Source: Mycolicibacterium rhodesiae JS60
GTDB taxonomy: Bacteria > Actinomycetota > Actinomycetes > Mycobacteriales > Mycobacteriaceae
Direction of reading: 5' to 3'
Assembly (NCBI GenBank): GCA_000230935.2
Contig: AGIQ01000002.1
Location: 744,001-808,000 of the forward strand
DNA length: 64,000 bases
The position numbers and the translations under genes are program-made. Shown piece after piece: positions 1 to 12,018 of the stretch. The notes beneath the pieces were generated by a model that saw nothing but the letters and a program-made list of their open reading frames with translations, was not told the origin of the DNA and made no database searches. Position 1 is the first letter of the stretch. Each line of letters starts with the position of its first letter.

Positions 1-207
1 GGTGACAATCTTGCCCGGGGCATCTGGGTCCGGGTCGAAGAACTCCTCGACGTCCCACCGGTCCTGGGGCACCTCGGTGACCGCGTCCCGCCCATCGTGC
101 AGGAGGTCCCAGTACTGGTCCGCATCTGCGGCACCGGGAAAACGGGCCGCGTAGCCGACGATCGCGAAGCGGGGTGCCTGCTGCGTCGGATGTTCGGTTA
201 ATGCCAT
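1..207 (-). CDS. Polyketide synthase, N-terminal fragment (cut by window edge)
   Basis: Only the first 69 codons are present; the gene runs leftward out of the window. Translating the minus strand from the ATG at 207-205 gives a short leader and then RFAIVGYAARFPGA, with DQYWDLL and DRWDVEEFFDPDP further on. This is the characteristic start of a type I PKS beta-ketoacyl synthase domain; the catalytic Cys lies beyond the edge. Divergent from papA3, which fits the pks-papA3-mmpL10 arrangement of the trehalose polyphleate locus, where the Pks makes the phleic acids. That specific assignment is inference from neighbours; the KS identity is seen directly. Confidence 0.88.
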   Translation of the reverse strand, partial: MALTEHPTQQAPRFAIVGYAARFPGAADADQYWDLLHDGRDAVTEVPQDRWDVEEFFDPDPDAPGKIVT

Positions 208-579
208 CAGGTTGTGCTCTCCGCGTCGGGCCGGTACTGCGTCGTTGGGATCGATTTGGGTCGATCCACTGCGGGAGACCACGTCAGGGCCAAGATTAGG
301 TTCCGATCGGCCACTGCCCGGTCATCTCCCGACTGCGACGGCCGGCTCATCTCCCGACGGCCAGTATTGCATGTACGTTGCTGAACCAACGGGTTTCAAC
401 TTGTTGTCGACGCGTACGTGGCCAGGCGTTACCCCCTCGATCAGGGCCTTTGAACACTACTTCTGACCAGGGGCTTTCCGGGTCGACCGCCGACCGTCAC
501 AGTGACAGGCGCTATCTTGGTCTGGCCACCGGCGTTGCCGGTCTCGTGGCCGCTGCCGCCCAGATCCGGGAGGGGAATT
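208..579. promoter_or_regulatory. Divergent pks / papA3 intergenic region (372 bp)
   Basis: No convincing gene in this stretch. It must carry the promoters for the leftward pks and the rightward papA3. The only structure I see is a 12-bp direct repeat, TCATCTCCCGAC, at 322-333 and 347-358 (25 bp apart). A strong purine-rich ribosome binding site, GGGAGGGGAA, ends at about 577 and serves papA3. Short ORFs here have no recognisable protein features. Confidence 0.4.
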
Positions 580-1989
580 TTGCATATCGGGAAGATTACA
601 ATCGGCACAATCGATGATTGGTCGCCGAGCCCCGGTGTGGTGATCTCCTGGCACCCGACAAAAGCGGCAATGGAGAAAGCGCGGCAAGCGCCCGTGAGTT
701 CGGTGCCCGTCAGCTATATGCAGGGGCAGCACATTCGTGGTGTATACGAACAGGACGCCGCCGGTCTCGATTATTCGCGGCAGATTATCGCTACCTGTGA
801 AGTTCCTGGTCAGTGTGATATCGAGGCCATGAATCACGCGCTCAACGCGTATCTGCGCCGTCATGACACCTATCGGAGTTGGTTCGAATACACCGGATCA
901 GGCGACATTGTCCGGCGGACCATACTCGATGCCGCCGATATTGAATTCGAGCCCATCGACAACGGCGTAATGGGCGCTGAGGATGCGCGTAAGCATATTG
1001 TCGACATCCCCACTCCGCTGGAATGGGGTTGCTTTTCTTTCGGCGTGGTACAGGGTGAGGATCACTTCGATTTCTACGCCAGCATCGACCACGTCCACGG
1101 GGACGCGGCGCTGATCGGGATCACCATGCTCGAAGCCCACGGCATGTACACGTCATTGACGATGACGGGTCAGCCGATGGCTCTGCCGGAGGCCGGAAGC
1201 TTCGACGATTTCTGCCGCCAGGAGCAGCAGTCCACGGCCGATTTGACCGTGGATTCCCCGGAGGTCCGGGCCTGGATCGAGTTTGCCGAGAACAACAACA
1301 ACACGATGCCTGAGTTCCCGCTGCCGCTGGGCAATCCGCACGAACCGACCGTGGCTGACATGGTCGGGGAGATGATCTTGGATGCCGACCAGACCGCTAG
1401 GTTCGAGTCGGCGTGCGTGGCGGCCGGAGTTCGCTTCGTCGGTGGTTTGTATGCCTGCACCGCCATGGTCGAGCATGAATTGACAGGCGCGACAACATAT
1501 TACGGACTCACGCCGAGAGACACCCGCAGGACGTCGGATAACTTCACCACGCAGGGTTGGTTCACCGGCCTGGTCCCGATCACCGTCCCGATCGCCGCGA
1601 CGACGTTCGCAGAAGCCGCATGGGCGGCGCAGACGTCGTTCGATTCGGGACTGAGTCTGGCGCGGGTGCCGTATTACCGCGTGCTGGAACTGGCCCCGTG
1701 GTTGGAGAAGCCGCACCCGAATTTCCCGGTCTCGAACTTTCTTCACGGCGGCGCCGCACCACTGAACGCCGTGCTCGCGGCCGCTGACATGGGCTATTCG
1801 AACAACATCGGCATCTACTCCGACGGACGGTTCAGCTACCAGCTGACGATCTATATATTCCGGTACGAGGCCGGCACTGCCATGGCGGTGATGTTTCCGG
1901 ACAATCCGATCGCTCAGAAATCGGTCGCCCGTTACATCGAGGCGATGAAGTCCGTGTGCGAACGGATCGCCGACAGCGGGCAATGGTGA
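580..1989 (+). CDS. papA3: PapA-family acyltransferase, PapA3-like
   Basis: Polyketide-associated acyltransferase (condensation-domain fold) predicted to load acyl chains onto trehalose. The N-terminus HIGKITIGTIDDWSPSPG and the SYMQGQHIRG and RRHDTYRSWFEY stretches are typical of mycobacterial PapA1/2/3. The catalytic HxxxD motif is HVHGD (H171, D175), with Ala replacing the usual following Gly. An open frame exists from 502, but I choose the TTG at 580: it follows GGGAGGGGAA by a few bases and puts family similarity at residue 2, giving 469 aa. In the TPP pathway PapA3 forms the diacyltrehalose precursor; here it is followed by mmpL10 after 78 bp. PapA identity is strong, the PapA3 subtype rests on context. 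Confidence 0.88.
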   Translation: MHIGKITIGTIDDWSPSPGVVISWHPTKAAMEKARQAPVSSVPVSYMQGQHIRGVYEQDAAGLDYSRQIIATCEVPGQCDIEAMNHALNAYLRRHDTYRSWFEYTGSGDIVRRTILDAADIEFEPIDNGVMGAEDARKHIVDIPTPLEWGCFSFGVVQGEDHFDFYASIDHVHGDAALIGITMLEAHGMYTSLTMTGQPMALPEAGSFDDFCRQEQQSTADLTVDSPEVRAWIEFAENNNNTMPEFPLPLGNPHEPTVADMVGEMILDADQTARFESACVAAGVRFVGGLYACTAMVEHELTGATTYYGLTPRDTRRTSDNFTTQGWFTGLVPITVPIAATTFAEAAWAAQTSFDSGLSLARVPYYRVLELAPWLEKPHPNFPVSNFLHGGAAPLNAVLAAADMGYSNNIGIYSDGRFSYQLTIYIFRYEAGTAMAVMFPDNPIAQKSVARYIEAMKSVCERIADSGQW

Positions 1990-2067
1990 GGTTCTTGTTG
2001 GATTCAGTGAAGTTTGATGCAGTGAAGGAGCGCGAGGCCTGACGGTCTGGCGCGCGGTGAGGATGTT

Positions 2068-5046
2068 GTGCGACGGCTAGCCGATTTCGTAGTGCGATGG
2101 CCCTGGGCAGTGATCGGGCTCTGGGTCGCACTGGCGGTGGCGCTACCGCTGACGTTCCCGAGCTTGAACGACATGGCTCAGAAGCACCCGCTGGCCATGC
2201 TGCCCGGCGACGCTCCGTCCAGCGTGGCGGCCCGGCAGATGACCGAAGCGTTCTCCGAACCCGGTGGAGACGACCTGCTGTTGGTGGTCCTGACCGACGA
2301 GCGTGGACTAAGCCCCGCGCACGAAGCGACCTACCGCAAGCTGGTCACCGCGCTGCGCGAAGATCAGCACGACGTTGTGATGCTGCAGGACTTTGTCGAA
2401 ACACCGGCGCTGCGTTCTTTTTTAACGAGCAAGGACAACAAGTCCTGGGTCGTTCCGGTGGGGCTGAAGGGCGCATTGGGCACCCCGGAGTCCTACGCCG
2501 CCTACCAGCGGGTGGCCAACATCGTCAAACAGAACACCGCGGGTAGTCCGCTGGAAGTGCACCTGACCGGACCGGCCGCCACCGTGGCCGACCTCACCGT
2601 CGCCGGCGAACGAGACCGGCTGCCAATCGAACTCGCGATCGGCATCTTGGTTCTACTCGTGCTCCTCGTGGTGTACCGCAACCCGATCACCATGCTGTTG
2701 CCGTTGATCGGGATCGGCATGTCCCTGGTGATCGCGCAATCCGTGGTCGCCGGCCTGTCCAATGTGACCGGGCTGGGAGTGTCGAATCAGGCCATCATTC
2801 TGTTGAGCGCGATGATCGCCGGTGCCGGAACGGATTACGCGGTGTTCCTGATCAGCCGCTATCACGACTACGTGCGGCGCGGGGAAAGCTCTGATGCCGC
2901 GGTGCGCCAGGCCTTGGGCTCGGTGGGCAAGGTGATCACCGCGTCCGCTGCCACCATCGGAATCACGTTCCTGGGCATCAGCTTCGCGAAAATGGGCGTG
3001 TTCTCCACCGTTGGCGTGTCCTCGGCCATCGGCGTCGGCGTGGCATACCTCGCGGCGCTCACCTTGTTGCCGGCCATCGTGGTCCTCGCCGGTCCGCGCG
3101 GCTGGATCACGCCGCGCCGCGAGCTGACCGCAAGGTGGTGGCGCCGCTCGGGGATCCGCATCGTGCGCCGGCCGCGGGTCCATCTGGTCGCCAGCGTCCT
3201 GATCCTGATCCTGCTCGCCAGCTGTGTGGGGTTGGCGAAATACAACTACGACGACCGCAAGGCGGTGCGGGCCTCGGACCCGAGTTCGGTCGGCTACACC
3301 GCGCTGGAACGCCATTTCGACCTCAACCAGTCGATCCCGTCCTACGTGCTGATTCGCTCACCCCGTGACTTGCGCAGCCCGCAAGCCCTCGCGGATTTGG
3401 AGCAGATGGCCGAGCGCATCAGCCAGGTGCCGAACATCGCGCTGGTCAGCGGCATCACCCGGCCGACAGGATCTGTGCCGCAAGAGTTCAGGGCGACGTT
3501 TCAGGCAGGCCTGGTCGGTACTCAGCTGGGCAATGGCGCGGCGATGATCTCCGCCAACATGAACGACCTGAATCGTCTTGCCGGCGGGGCCAACACGCTT
3601 GCCAACAACCTCGGCGACGTGCGCGGTCAGGTGAACGGGATCGCCAGCAGCATCCAGAGCATGGTCGACGCGTTCACGACGATCAAGGGCCAATACGGCG
3701 GCGACAAGCTGGTCAAGAACGTCGAAGTCGCGGCCAAGCTCGTCAACGCGGGGAACCGGCTCGGCAATTCGATGGGAATAAATGTCCAGGCCGTCAAGGA
3801 TCTGTTCGCCTGGGTGGGACCGGTTCTCGTTGCGCTGCACGGCAACGCGGTCTGTGACCTGGACCCGTCCTGCGCCGAAACCCGCGGCCATTTCCAACAA
3901 TTGGTCGACGCGCGCAACGACGGAACGCTCGATGAGATCAACTCCCTTGCCGCGCAGTTGCAGTCGATGCAGGACAAGCAGTCCCTCGATGCGGCGCTCA
4001 ACCAGCTCAGCGGTGCCTTCGGCAGGCTGACCAAAGTCATGCACACCATGGGGCTGGACTCGCCCGGCGGCGCGCAGGCAAGCACCAACAAACTTCGGCA
4101 AGGCGCCGACCGCGCCGCCAGCGGCAGCCGGGACGTCGCCAACGGTGTGGACCAGGTCGTCGACCAGATTCAATTCATGCGGACCGGGCTCGATCAGGCT
4201 GCCGCATTCCTGCTATCGATGAAGCAGGACGCCGCGAGCCCCGCCATGGCGGGATTCAACATTCCGCCCGAAGTCCTCGATCTGCCCGACTTCAAGATGG
4301 CCTCCAAGATGTTCATCTCACCGGATGGGCATTCGGTGCGGTATCTGGTGCTGACCAAGCTCGATCCGTTCAGCGCGGCGGCGATGGACCAGGTCAACGC
4401 GATCAGTGACGCTGCCCGCGGTGCGCAGCCGAACACCACCCTTGCCGATGCCACGGTGTCGATGGGCGGCTATCCCGCGGCGTTGCGGGACACCCGCGAC
4501 TATTACCAGAAGGACATTCGGTTCATCATCGCGATCACGTTGATCGTGGTGCTGCTGACCTTGATGCTGTTGCTGCGCGCGATCATCGCACCGCTGTATC
4601 TGGTTGGCTCCGTGGTACTTTCGTACTTCGCTGCGTTGGGTATCGGTGTCTTGACGTTCCAATATCTGTTCGGTCAACAGTTGCACTGGACCGTCCCGCC
4701 GCTCGCGTTCGTGGTGCTGGTCGCGGTCGGCGCCGATTACAACCTGCTGTTCGCGTCGCGGTTGCGGGACGAATCGTTCGGCGGCACGCGCTACGGCGTC
4801 ATCCGGACGCTGTCCTCGACCGGCGGCGTCATCACCGCGGCCGGTCTGATCTTCGCGGCATCGATGTGGGGACTGCTGTTCTCCAGCATCGGTACCGTGG
4901 TGCAGGGCGGGTTCGTCATCGGGGTCGGAATCCTGCTGGACACATTCCTGGTCCGGACCGTCACGGTGCCCGCCATGGCTACTCTGGTCGGAAAGGCGAA
5001 CTGGTGGCCGTCACGGATCAAATCGCAGGGAAGCGGTAACGCATGA
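2068..5046 (+). CDS. mmpL10: RND-family lipid transporter, MmpL10-like
   Basis: Large inner-membrane transporter of 992 aa with the MmpL layout: TM1, a periplasmic porter domain, TM2-6, a second long periplasmic domain rich in helical sequence, and TM7-12. The proton-relay Asp-Tyr pairs are visible in TM4 (D256-Y, in [12 protein letters not shown]) and TM10 (D890-Y, in [11 protein letters not shown]). The GTG start at 2068 is preceded by GGTGAGGA. In the TPP locus MmpL10 exports diacyltrehalose across the inner membrane. The stop overlaps the next start (ATGA, 5043-5046), so the PE-PPE gene is translationally coupled. MmpL membership is certain; the MmpL10 label comes from the papA3 and PE neighbours. 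Confidence 0.9.
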   Translation: MRRLADFVVRWPWAVIGLWVALAVALPLTFPSLNDMAQKHPLAMLPGDAPSSVAARQMTEAFSEPGGDDLLLVVLTDERGLSPAHEATYRKLVTALREDQHDVVMLQDFVETPALRSFLTSKDNKSWVVPVGLKGALGTPESYAAYQRVANIVKQNTAGSPLEVHLTGPAATVADLTVAGERDRLPIELAIGILVLLVLLVVYRNPITMLLPLIGIGMSLVIAQSVVAGLSNVTGLGVSNQAIILLSAMIAGAGTDYAVFLISRYHDYVRRGESSDAAVRQALGSVGKVITASAATIGITFLGISFAKMGVFSTVGVSSAIGVGVAYLAALTLLPAIVVLAGPRGWITPRRELTARWWRRSGIRIVRRPRVHLVASVLILILLASCVGLAKYNYDDRKAVRASDPSSVGYTALERHFDLNQSIPSYVLIRSPRDLRSPQALADLEQMAERISQVPNIALVSGITRPTGSVPQEFRATFQAGLVGTQLGNGAAMISANMNDLNRLAGGANTLANNLGDVRGQVNGIASSIQSMVDAFTTIKGQYGGDKLVKNVEVAAKLVNAGNRLGNSMGINVQAVKDLFAWVGPVLVALHGNAVCDLDPSCAETRGHFQQLVDARNDGTLDEINSLAAQLQSMQDKQSLDAALNQLSGAFGRLTKVMHTMGLDSPGGAQASTNKLRQGADRAASGSRDVANGVDQVVDQIQFMRTGLDQAAAFLLSMKQDAASPAMAGFNIPPEVLDLPDFKMASKMFISPDGHSVRYLVLTKLDPFSAAAMDQVNAISDAARGAQPNTTLADATVSMGGYPAALRDTRDYYQKDIRFIIAITLIVVLLTLMLLLRAIIAPLYLVGSVVLSYFAALGIGVLTFQYLFGQQLHWTVPPLAFVVLVAVGADYNLLFASRLRDESFGGTRYGVIRTLSSTGGVITAAGLIFAASMWGLLFSSIGTVVQGGFVIGVGILLDTFLVRTVTVPAMATLVGKANWWPSRIKSQGSGNA

Positions 5047-6161
5047 AGAAGCTACTCGCTGCGGTGACCACCGCGGTCACCCTGACCGCGACCGGCGGAA
5101 TCGCGACCGCAGATCAGCCATCGCCGAACGGGCCGAACGACAACGGGCCGACGCCGATCGGCACACCGGGTCGCGGATACGCGCTGGGCGGCGCCCATGT
5201 TCTCGGCATCCCCTATGACGAGTACATCCGCCGCACCGGCGCCGACTGGTTCCCGGGCCTCAACCGGCAGATAGTCGACTACCCCGCGGGACAGGTTCAG
5301 GGCCACACCCTCGAGCGGCTGTTCCCCGGTATCGGCAGGCTCGACGACAACTTCCCCGGCCTGGGTATCGACGGCCCGAGCATCGGCGAATCGGTCGACG
5401 AAGGCGAAGGCAACGTCATGCGAGCGATCCAGGCCGGCGGTCAGGGCACGGCGATCGGGCTTTCCGAAGGCGCGATGGTGCTCAATGCCGTGCAGAACCG
5501 CCTGGCTACCGATCCGAACGCGCCGCCGCCAGATCAGTTGTCCTTCGCCACATTTGGCGATCCGATTGCGCCGCACGCCTTCGGTGAAGGCTTCCTGACC
5601 CAGAACTTCCCGGTCGGCAGCGTCGTTCCCGCGCTGGACTACCGGATCCCGCCCCAGATCGACAGCCAGTACGACTCCTACCGTTTCGTCTCCGCCTACG
5701 ACAGCATCGCCGACTGGCCGGACCGGCAGGACAACTGGATGGCGATGCTCAACGCCGTCGTGGGACTGGCCACCGGTCACACCGCGGTGGCCTTCACCAA
5801 CCCCAGTATGGTTCCGCCGCAGAACATCCGGACGACAGTCAATTCCCGGGGAGCGAAGACCACGACGTACCTGATCCCCGAACAGCATCTGCCGTTGGTG
5901 ATGCCGTTCAAGTACCTCGGCGTCGACGAAGGCACTCTGAATCAGTTGGACGGCGTCCTGAAACCGATGGTGGATTCCGGATATTCACGCAACGATGATC
6001 CGTTGACCGCGCCGATCGAGGTCGATCCGGTGATCGGCTACGACCCCGCGGCCGTCACCGCGCCGGCCACCCAAGCGGCGTTCGGCGGTGGCACCGACCC
6101 GATTTCGCAGTTGTTGGCGGGCTTCCAGTACGTCTTGGACCACGGCCCGAGCGCGCACTAG
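5043..6161 (+). CDS. Secreted PE-PPE domain (alpha/beta hydrolase) acyltransferase of the TPP locus
   Basis: 372 aa. An N-terminal signal peptide (MKKLL, hydrophobic stretch, cleavage near TATADQ-like sequence around residue 24) is followed by a PE-PPE type serine alpha/beta hydrolase domain. The nucleophile elbow is GLSEG (S141). No PE or PPE N-terminal domain is present, only the C-terminal esterase-type domain. In M. smegmatis and M. abscessus the equivalent 'PE' gene of the TPP cluster acts outside the membrane, moving phleic acyl groups between diacyltrehalose molecules to build TPP. Coupled to mmpL10 by ATGA. Its stop TAG (6159-6161) overlaps the stop of the convergent gene within the shared palindrome CTAG. 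Confidence 0.85.
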   Translation: MKKLLAAVTTAVTLTATGGIATADQPSPNGPNDNGPTPIGTPGRGYALGGAHVLGIPYDEYIRRTGADWFPGLNRQIVDYPAGQVQGHTLERLFPGIGRLDDNFPGLGIDGPSIGESVDEGEGNVMRAIQAGGQGTAIGLSEGAMVLNAVQNRLATDPNAPPPDQLSFATFGDPIAPHAFGEGFLTQNFPVGSVVPALDYRIPPQIDSQYDSYRFVSAYDSIADWPDRQDNWMAMLNAVVGLATGHTAVAFTNPSMVPPQNIRTTVNSRGAKTTTYLIPEQHLPLVMPFKYLGVDEGTLNQLDGVLKPMVDSGYSRNDDPLTAPIEVDPVIGYDPAAVTAPATQAAFGGGTDPISQLLAGFQYVLDHGPSAH

Positions 6162-6793
6162 ACGCCGAGTAGGCCCGCGGTCAGCAGCACGACACCGACA
6201 ACGGCCAGCAGCATCGCCACCTCGCGCCTGCGCCGGGCACGGACCCAGCCGTGCAGCGCGGTCATCGCCGCATGCGTGCGCTGAGGGGCCACCAGATAGG
6301 CCAGCAGCGGAATCTCCACCAGCGCGAAGGCCACCACGTTGAACGTCACCAACGCCGCGAACCGGACTTCGGGGGCGCCCGCACCGGCGGCGATCACCGC
6401 CAGCGCGGCCAGATAGTCGATCGAGGGCAGTGCGATTCCCAGTCCGGCGACGCCTGCCACCCACAGTGATTGGCCGTCGAGCAGCCGGTTCAGCCATGGC
6501 GGCGGGGTGCGGTAGCGGCCCCTGGTGACCGCCAGCAGCGCCGCGGCCAGCAGCGCCAGTGCACCGATGACGACCTGCACCCTGGGCAGGGTGAAATGCG
6601 CCGACGCCGGGATCCGGGATTCGAGTGCGAACAGCACCACCGCGCCGACGGTCAGGCCCATCACGAAGCCCCCGCACAGGAAGGCGGCCAGCTGTAAATG
6701 GGGGCGGGGACGATTGAGCATCAGGACCGACATCCCGATGCGAAACGGCTCCAGACTGACCGCGGCAGCCATCACCAGAAGGGTGAACCACAT
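6158..6793 (-). CDS. GAP-like small integral membrane protein
   Basis: 211 aa, almost entirely hydrophobic, with about six predicted TM segments and the N-terminus [18 protein letters not shown] typical of the mycobacterial GAP/Sap-like family (GPL-addressing protein; distant LysE relatives). Such proteins accompany cell-surface glycolipid loci and are thought to help surface localisation of the lipid. It starts 12 bp after the fadD23-like gene ends, so the two form a leftward operon converging on papA3-mmpL10-PE. Family assignment is by pattern and context; the biochemical function of the family is not established. Confidence 0.78.
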   Translation of the reverse strand: MWFTLLVMAAAVSLEPFRIGMSVLMLNRPRPHLQLAAFLCGGFVMGLTVGAVVLFALESRIPASAHFTLPRVQVVIGALALLAAALLAVTRGRYRTPPPWLNRLLDGQSLWVAGVAGLGIALPSIDYLAALAVIAAGAGAPEVRFAALVTFNVVAFALVEIPLLAYLVAPQRTHAAMTALHGWVRARRRREVAMLLAVVGVVLLTAGLLGV

Positions 6794-6805
6794 CGGGGTG
6801 ATCAG

Positions 6806-9097
<2,292 letters not shown>

Positions 9098-9110
9098 TCC
9101 CGCCCGCGGG

Positions 9111-9266
9111 TCAGGGCTTCTCGCCGAGTTCCTCGCGATAGCCGGCGATGCGCCTCTCTATCTCGGCCGCGTCGTCGGACCGGCCCTCTTTGTTGGCCAG
9201 TTCGGCGCGGGCGGACAGCTCGCGGATCGCCTTGCGGATGTCGTTGACGCTATGGACGCTACCCAT
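9111..9266 (-). CDS. Small conserved-looking protein, 51 aa
   Basis: Minus-strand ORF from ATG 9266 to TGA 9111, encoding MGSVHSVNDIRKAIRELSAR followed by about 30 residues ending in REELGEKP. The composition is highly charged and alpha-helical, with heptad-like spacing of Leu/Ile and Ala, so a short helical hairpin is plausible. No signal peptide or TM segment. It lies in the gap between the flavin reductase terminator and the end of sdhB and is oriented with the sdh genes, 48 bp beyond sdhB, so it could be the last gene of the sdh transcript. Function unknown; coding status rests on the clean start/stop, amino-acid composition and the absence of any other use for this DNA. Confidence 0.6.
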   Translation of the reverse strand: MGSVHSVNDIRKAIRELSARAELANKEGRSDDAAEIERRIAGYREELGEKP

Positions 9267-9314
9267 GGTTCGAGGCTACCCACCTCGGCGCGCGCGTCAA
9301 CGCGCTCGACAGAG

Positions 9315-10067
9315 CTAGCCGCGCCTGAACAACTTGTTGCCCAGCCACACCACCGGGTCGTACTTCTTGTCGGCGACGCGTTCCTTCATCGGGATCAGCG
9401 CGTTGTCGGTGATCTTGATGTGCTCGGGGCACACCTCGGTGCAGCACTTGGTGATGTTGCAGAAGCCGAGGCCGTTCTCGTCCTGCGCCATGTCGCGCCG
9501 GTCGATGGTGTCCAGCGGATGCATCGACAGCTCGGCCTGCCGCATCAGATAACGCGGGCCGGCGAACGACTTCTTGTTCTCCTCGTGGTCACGGTTGACG
9601 TGGCACACGTTCTGGCACAGGAAGCACTCGATGCACTTGCGGAACTCCTGGCTGCGGTTCACATCCTCCTGCTGCATCCGGTAGTCGCCGGGCTGCAGGT
9701 CCTTCGGGGGAGTGAACGACGGGATCTCCCGCGCCTTCTCGTAGTTGAAGGAGACGTCGGTGACCAGGTCGCGCATCACGGGGAACGTGCGCAGCGGGGT
9801 GATCGTCACGACCTCGTCCTCGCCGAACGTCGACATGCGGGTCATGCACATCAGCCGAGGGCGGCCGTTGATTTCCGCCGAGCAGGAACCGCACTTGCCG
9901 GCCTTGCAGTTCCACCGCACCGCGAGGTCGCCGGCCTGCGTGGCCTGCAGCCGGTGGACGATGTCGAGCACCACCTCGCCGTCGTTGACCTCGACTGTGT
10001 AGTCCTGCAGGTCACCGCCGTCTTCGTCGCCGCGCCAAACCCGCAGTTTCGCGTTGTAGGCAGCCAT
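9315..10067 (-). CDS. sdhB: Succinate dehydrogenase Sdh1 iron-sulfur subunit SdhB
   Basis: 250 aa. The N-terminal plant-type [2Fe-2S] domain shows CKAGKCGSCSAEINGRPRLMC. The C-terminal ferredoxin domain carries CIECFLCQNVCHV and CCTEVCP for the [3Fe-4S]/[4Fe-4S] clusters. The subunit passes electrons from the SdhA flavin to the membrane anchor. Starts 2 bp after sdhA, third gene of sdhC-sdhA-sdhB. Corresponds to Rv0247c. The RFRRG-like basic C-terminus (NKLFRRG) is as in mycobacterial Sdh1. Confidence 0.95.
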   Translation of the reverse strand: MAAYNAKLRVWRGDEDGGDLQDYTVEVNDGEVVLDIVHRLQATQAGDLAVRWNCKAGKCGSCSAEINGRPRLMCMTRMSTFGEDEVVTITPLRTFPVMRDLVTDVSFNYEKAREIPSFTPPKDLQPGDYRMQQEDVNRSQEFRKCIECFLCQNVCHVNRDHEENKKSFAGPRYLMRQAELSMHPLDTIDRRDMAQDENGLGFCNITKCCTEVCPEHIKITDNALIPMKERVADKKYDPVVWLGNKLFRRG

Positions 10068-10069
10068 TC

Positions 10070-11983
10070 TCAGCCCTTCCGGTCCGGGTGCTCGGCCAGT
10101 TGATCGTCGGTGTAGTACTTCTCGAGTTCGGACAGCTCGAACGTGGCCAGCAGGTCGGGCCGCATCACCGGCTGCTGCTCGGGCGTCACGTCGACGTCGG
10201 GCACGACAGCGTCAGCGTCGCCGGGGGCGACCCGGCATACCAGCAGCTTGTTGCGCCAGGCGGCATCCATCTTCGGATGGTCGTCGCGGGTGTGGCCGCC
10301 GCGGCTTTCCGTGCGCAGCAGTGCGGCCTTGGCCACACACTCGCTGACCAGCAGCATGTTGCGCATGTCGATCGCCAGGTGCCAGCCCGGGTTGAAGACG
10401 CGTCCGCCCTCGACGACGACGTTGGCGTAGCGCGCCTTGAGCTCGTCGATCTTCACCAGAGCCTCTTGCAGTTCACCCTCTTTGCGGATGATGCCCGCCA
10501 AGTCATTCATCGACTGCTGCAGTTCGGCATGCAGGGTGTACGGGTTCTCGGGGTTGGCCTTCGGCTCGAACGGCGCCAGCGCCAGCTTGGTGGCCTCCTC
10601 GACCGCCGTGTCGGACACCACGGGACGCTGCGACAGTGCCCGCACATAGTCCGACGCGCCGAGCCCGGCGCGCCGGCCGAACACCAGCAGATCGGACAGC
10701 GAGTTGCCGCCGAGCCGGTTCGAGCCGTGCATACCGCCCGAGCACTCACCCGCGGCGAACAGGCCCGGAGTCGCGCCTGCGCCGGTGTCGGGATCGACCT
10801 CGATACCGCCCATCACGTAATGGCAGGTCGGACCGACTTCCATCATGTCCTTGGTGATGTCGACCTCGGCCAGCTCGATGAACTGGTGGTACATCGACGG
10901 CAGGCGGCGCTTGATCTCTTCGGCAGGCATGCGGGAGGCGATGTCGAGATAGACGCCGCCGTGCGGGGTCCCGCGACCGGCTTTGACCTCGTCGTTGATG
11001 GCACGGGCGACTTCGTCACGAGGAAGCAGGTCAGGAGTGCGGCGCGCGGAGTCGTTGTCCTTGAGCCACTGGTCGGCTTCTTCCTCGGATTCGGCGTACT
11101 GCCCCTTGAACACCTCGGGGATGTAGTCGAACATGAAGCGCTTGCCGTCGGAGTTCTTCAGAACTCCGCCGTCACCGCGGACACCCTCGGTGACCAGGAT
11201 GCCCTTCACCGACAACGGCCAGACCATGCCGGTCGGGTGGAACTGGATGAACTCCATGTTGATCAGGCCGGAACCCGCGCGCAGCGCGAGCGCGTGCCCG
11301 TCGCCGGTGTACTCCCAGGAGTTCGACGACACCTTGAACGACTTGCCGATACCGCCGGTGGCCAGCACCACGGCCGGCGCCTCGAACAAGATGAACTTGC
11401 CGGTCTCGCGCCAGTAGCCGAAGGCGCCAGCGATCGCATCACCGTCCTTGATCAGGTCGGTGATCGAACACTCGTGGAAGACCTTGATGCGGGCCTCGTA
11501 GTCGCCGAGTTCCTTCTTGTCGTCCTGCTGCAGCGAGACGATCTTCTGCTGCAGGGTGCGGATGATCTCCAGGCCGGTGCGGTCACCGACGTGCGCAAGC
11601 CGAGGGTAGGTGTGGCCGCCGAAGTTGCGCTGGCTGATCTTGCCGTCTTTGGTGCGGTCGAACAGTGCGCCGTAGGTCTCCAGCTCCCACACCCGGTCGG
11701 GGGCTTCCTGCGCGTGCAACTCGGCCATCCGCCAGTTGTTGAGGAACTTGCCGCCGCGCATGGTGTCACCGAAGTGCACCTGCCAGCTGTCCTTGGTGTT
11801 GACGTTGCGCATCGCGGCGGCACAACCACCTTCGGCCATGACGGTGTGGGCCTTGCCGAACAGCGACTTGGTCACCACCGCAACGCGCAGACCCCGCTCG
11901 CGGGCCTCGATGACCGCGCGCAACCCAGCCCCGCCGGCACCGATAACGACGACGTCGTAGGAGTGCCGTTCGAGTTCAGCCAT
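10070..11983 (-). CDS. sdhA: Succinate dehydrogenase Sdh1 flavoprotein subunit SdhA
   Basis: 637 aa, the size of mycobacterial Sdh1 SdhA (Rv0248c homologue). N-terminal FAD-binding GAGGAGLRA, followed by GKAHTVMAEGG, which contains the His that normally binds FAD covalently in this family. Substrate-site elements include FIQFHPTG, GVRGDGG and GSNRLGGNSLSDLLVFGRRAG. Oxidises succinate to fumarate in the TCA cycle and feeds the quinone pool. Located 35 bp downstream of sdhC and 2 bp upstream of sdhB. Identity is clear. A long antisense ORF across it is a GC-skew shadow. Confidence 0.96.
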   Translation of the reverse strand: MAELERHSYDVVVIGAGGAGLRAVIEARERGLRVAVVTKSLFGKAHTVMAEGGCAAAMRNVNTKDSWQVHFGDTMRGGKFLNNWRMAELHAQEAPDRVWELETYGALFDRTKDGKISQRNFGGHTYPRLAHVGDRTGLEIIRTLQQKIVSLQQDDKKELGDYEARIKVFHECSITDLIKDGDAIAGAFGYWRETGKFILFEAPAVVLATGGIGKSFKVSSNSWEYTGDGHALALRAGSGLINMEFIQFHPTGMVWPLSVKGILVTEGVRGDGGVLKNSDGKRFMFDYIPEVFKGQYAESEEEADQWLKDNDSARRTPDLLPRDEVARAINDEVKAGRGTPHGGVYLDIASRMPAEEIKRRLPSMYHQFIELAEVDITKDMMEVGPTCHYVMGGIEVDPDTGAGATPGLFAAGECSGGMHGSNRLGGNSLSDLLVFGRRAGLGASDYVRALSQRPVVSDTAVEEATKLALAPFEPKANPENPYTLHAELQQSMNDLAGIIRKEGELQEALVKIDELKARYANVVVEGGRVFNPGWHLAIDMRNMLLVSECVAKAALLRTESRGGHTRDDHPKMDAAWRNKLLVCRVAPGDADAVVPDVDVTPEQQPVMRPDLLATFELSELEKYYTDDQLAEHPDRKG

Positions 11984-12018
11984 GAATCTTCCTCGCTAGT
12001 TCAAGTTGAATTGGCTTG

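Noticed and set aside
322..358. TCATCTCCCGAC direct repeat as a regulatory array
   Set aside because: Only two copies, and no link to a promoter element or regulator could be made.
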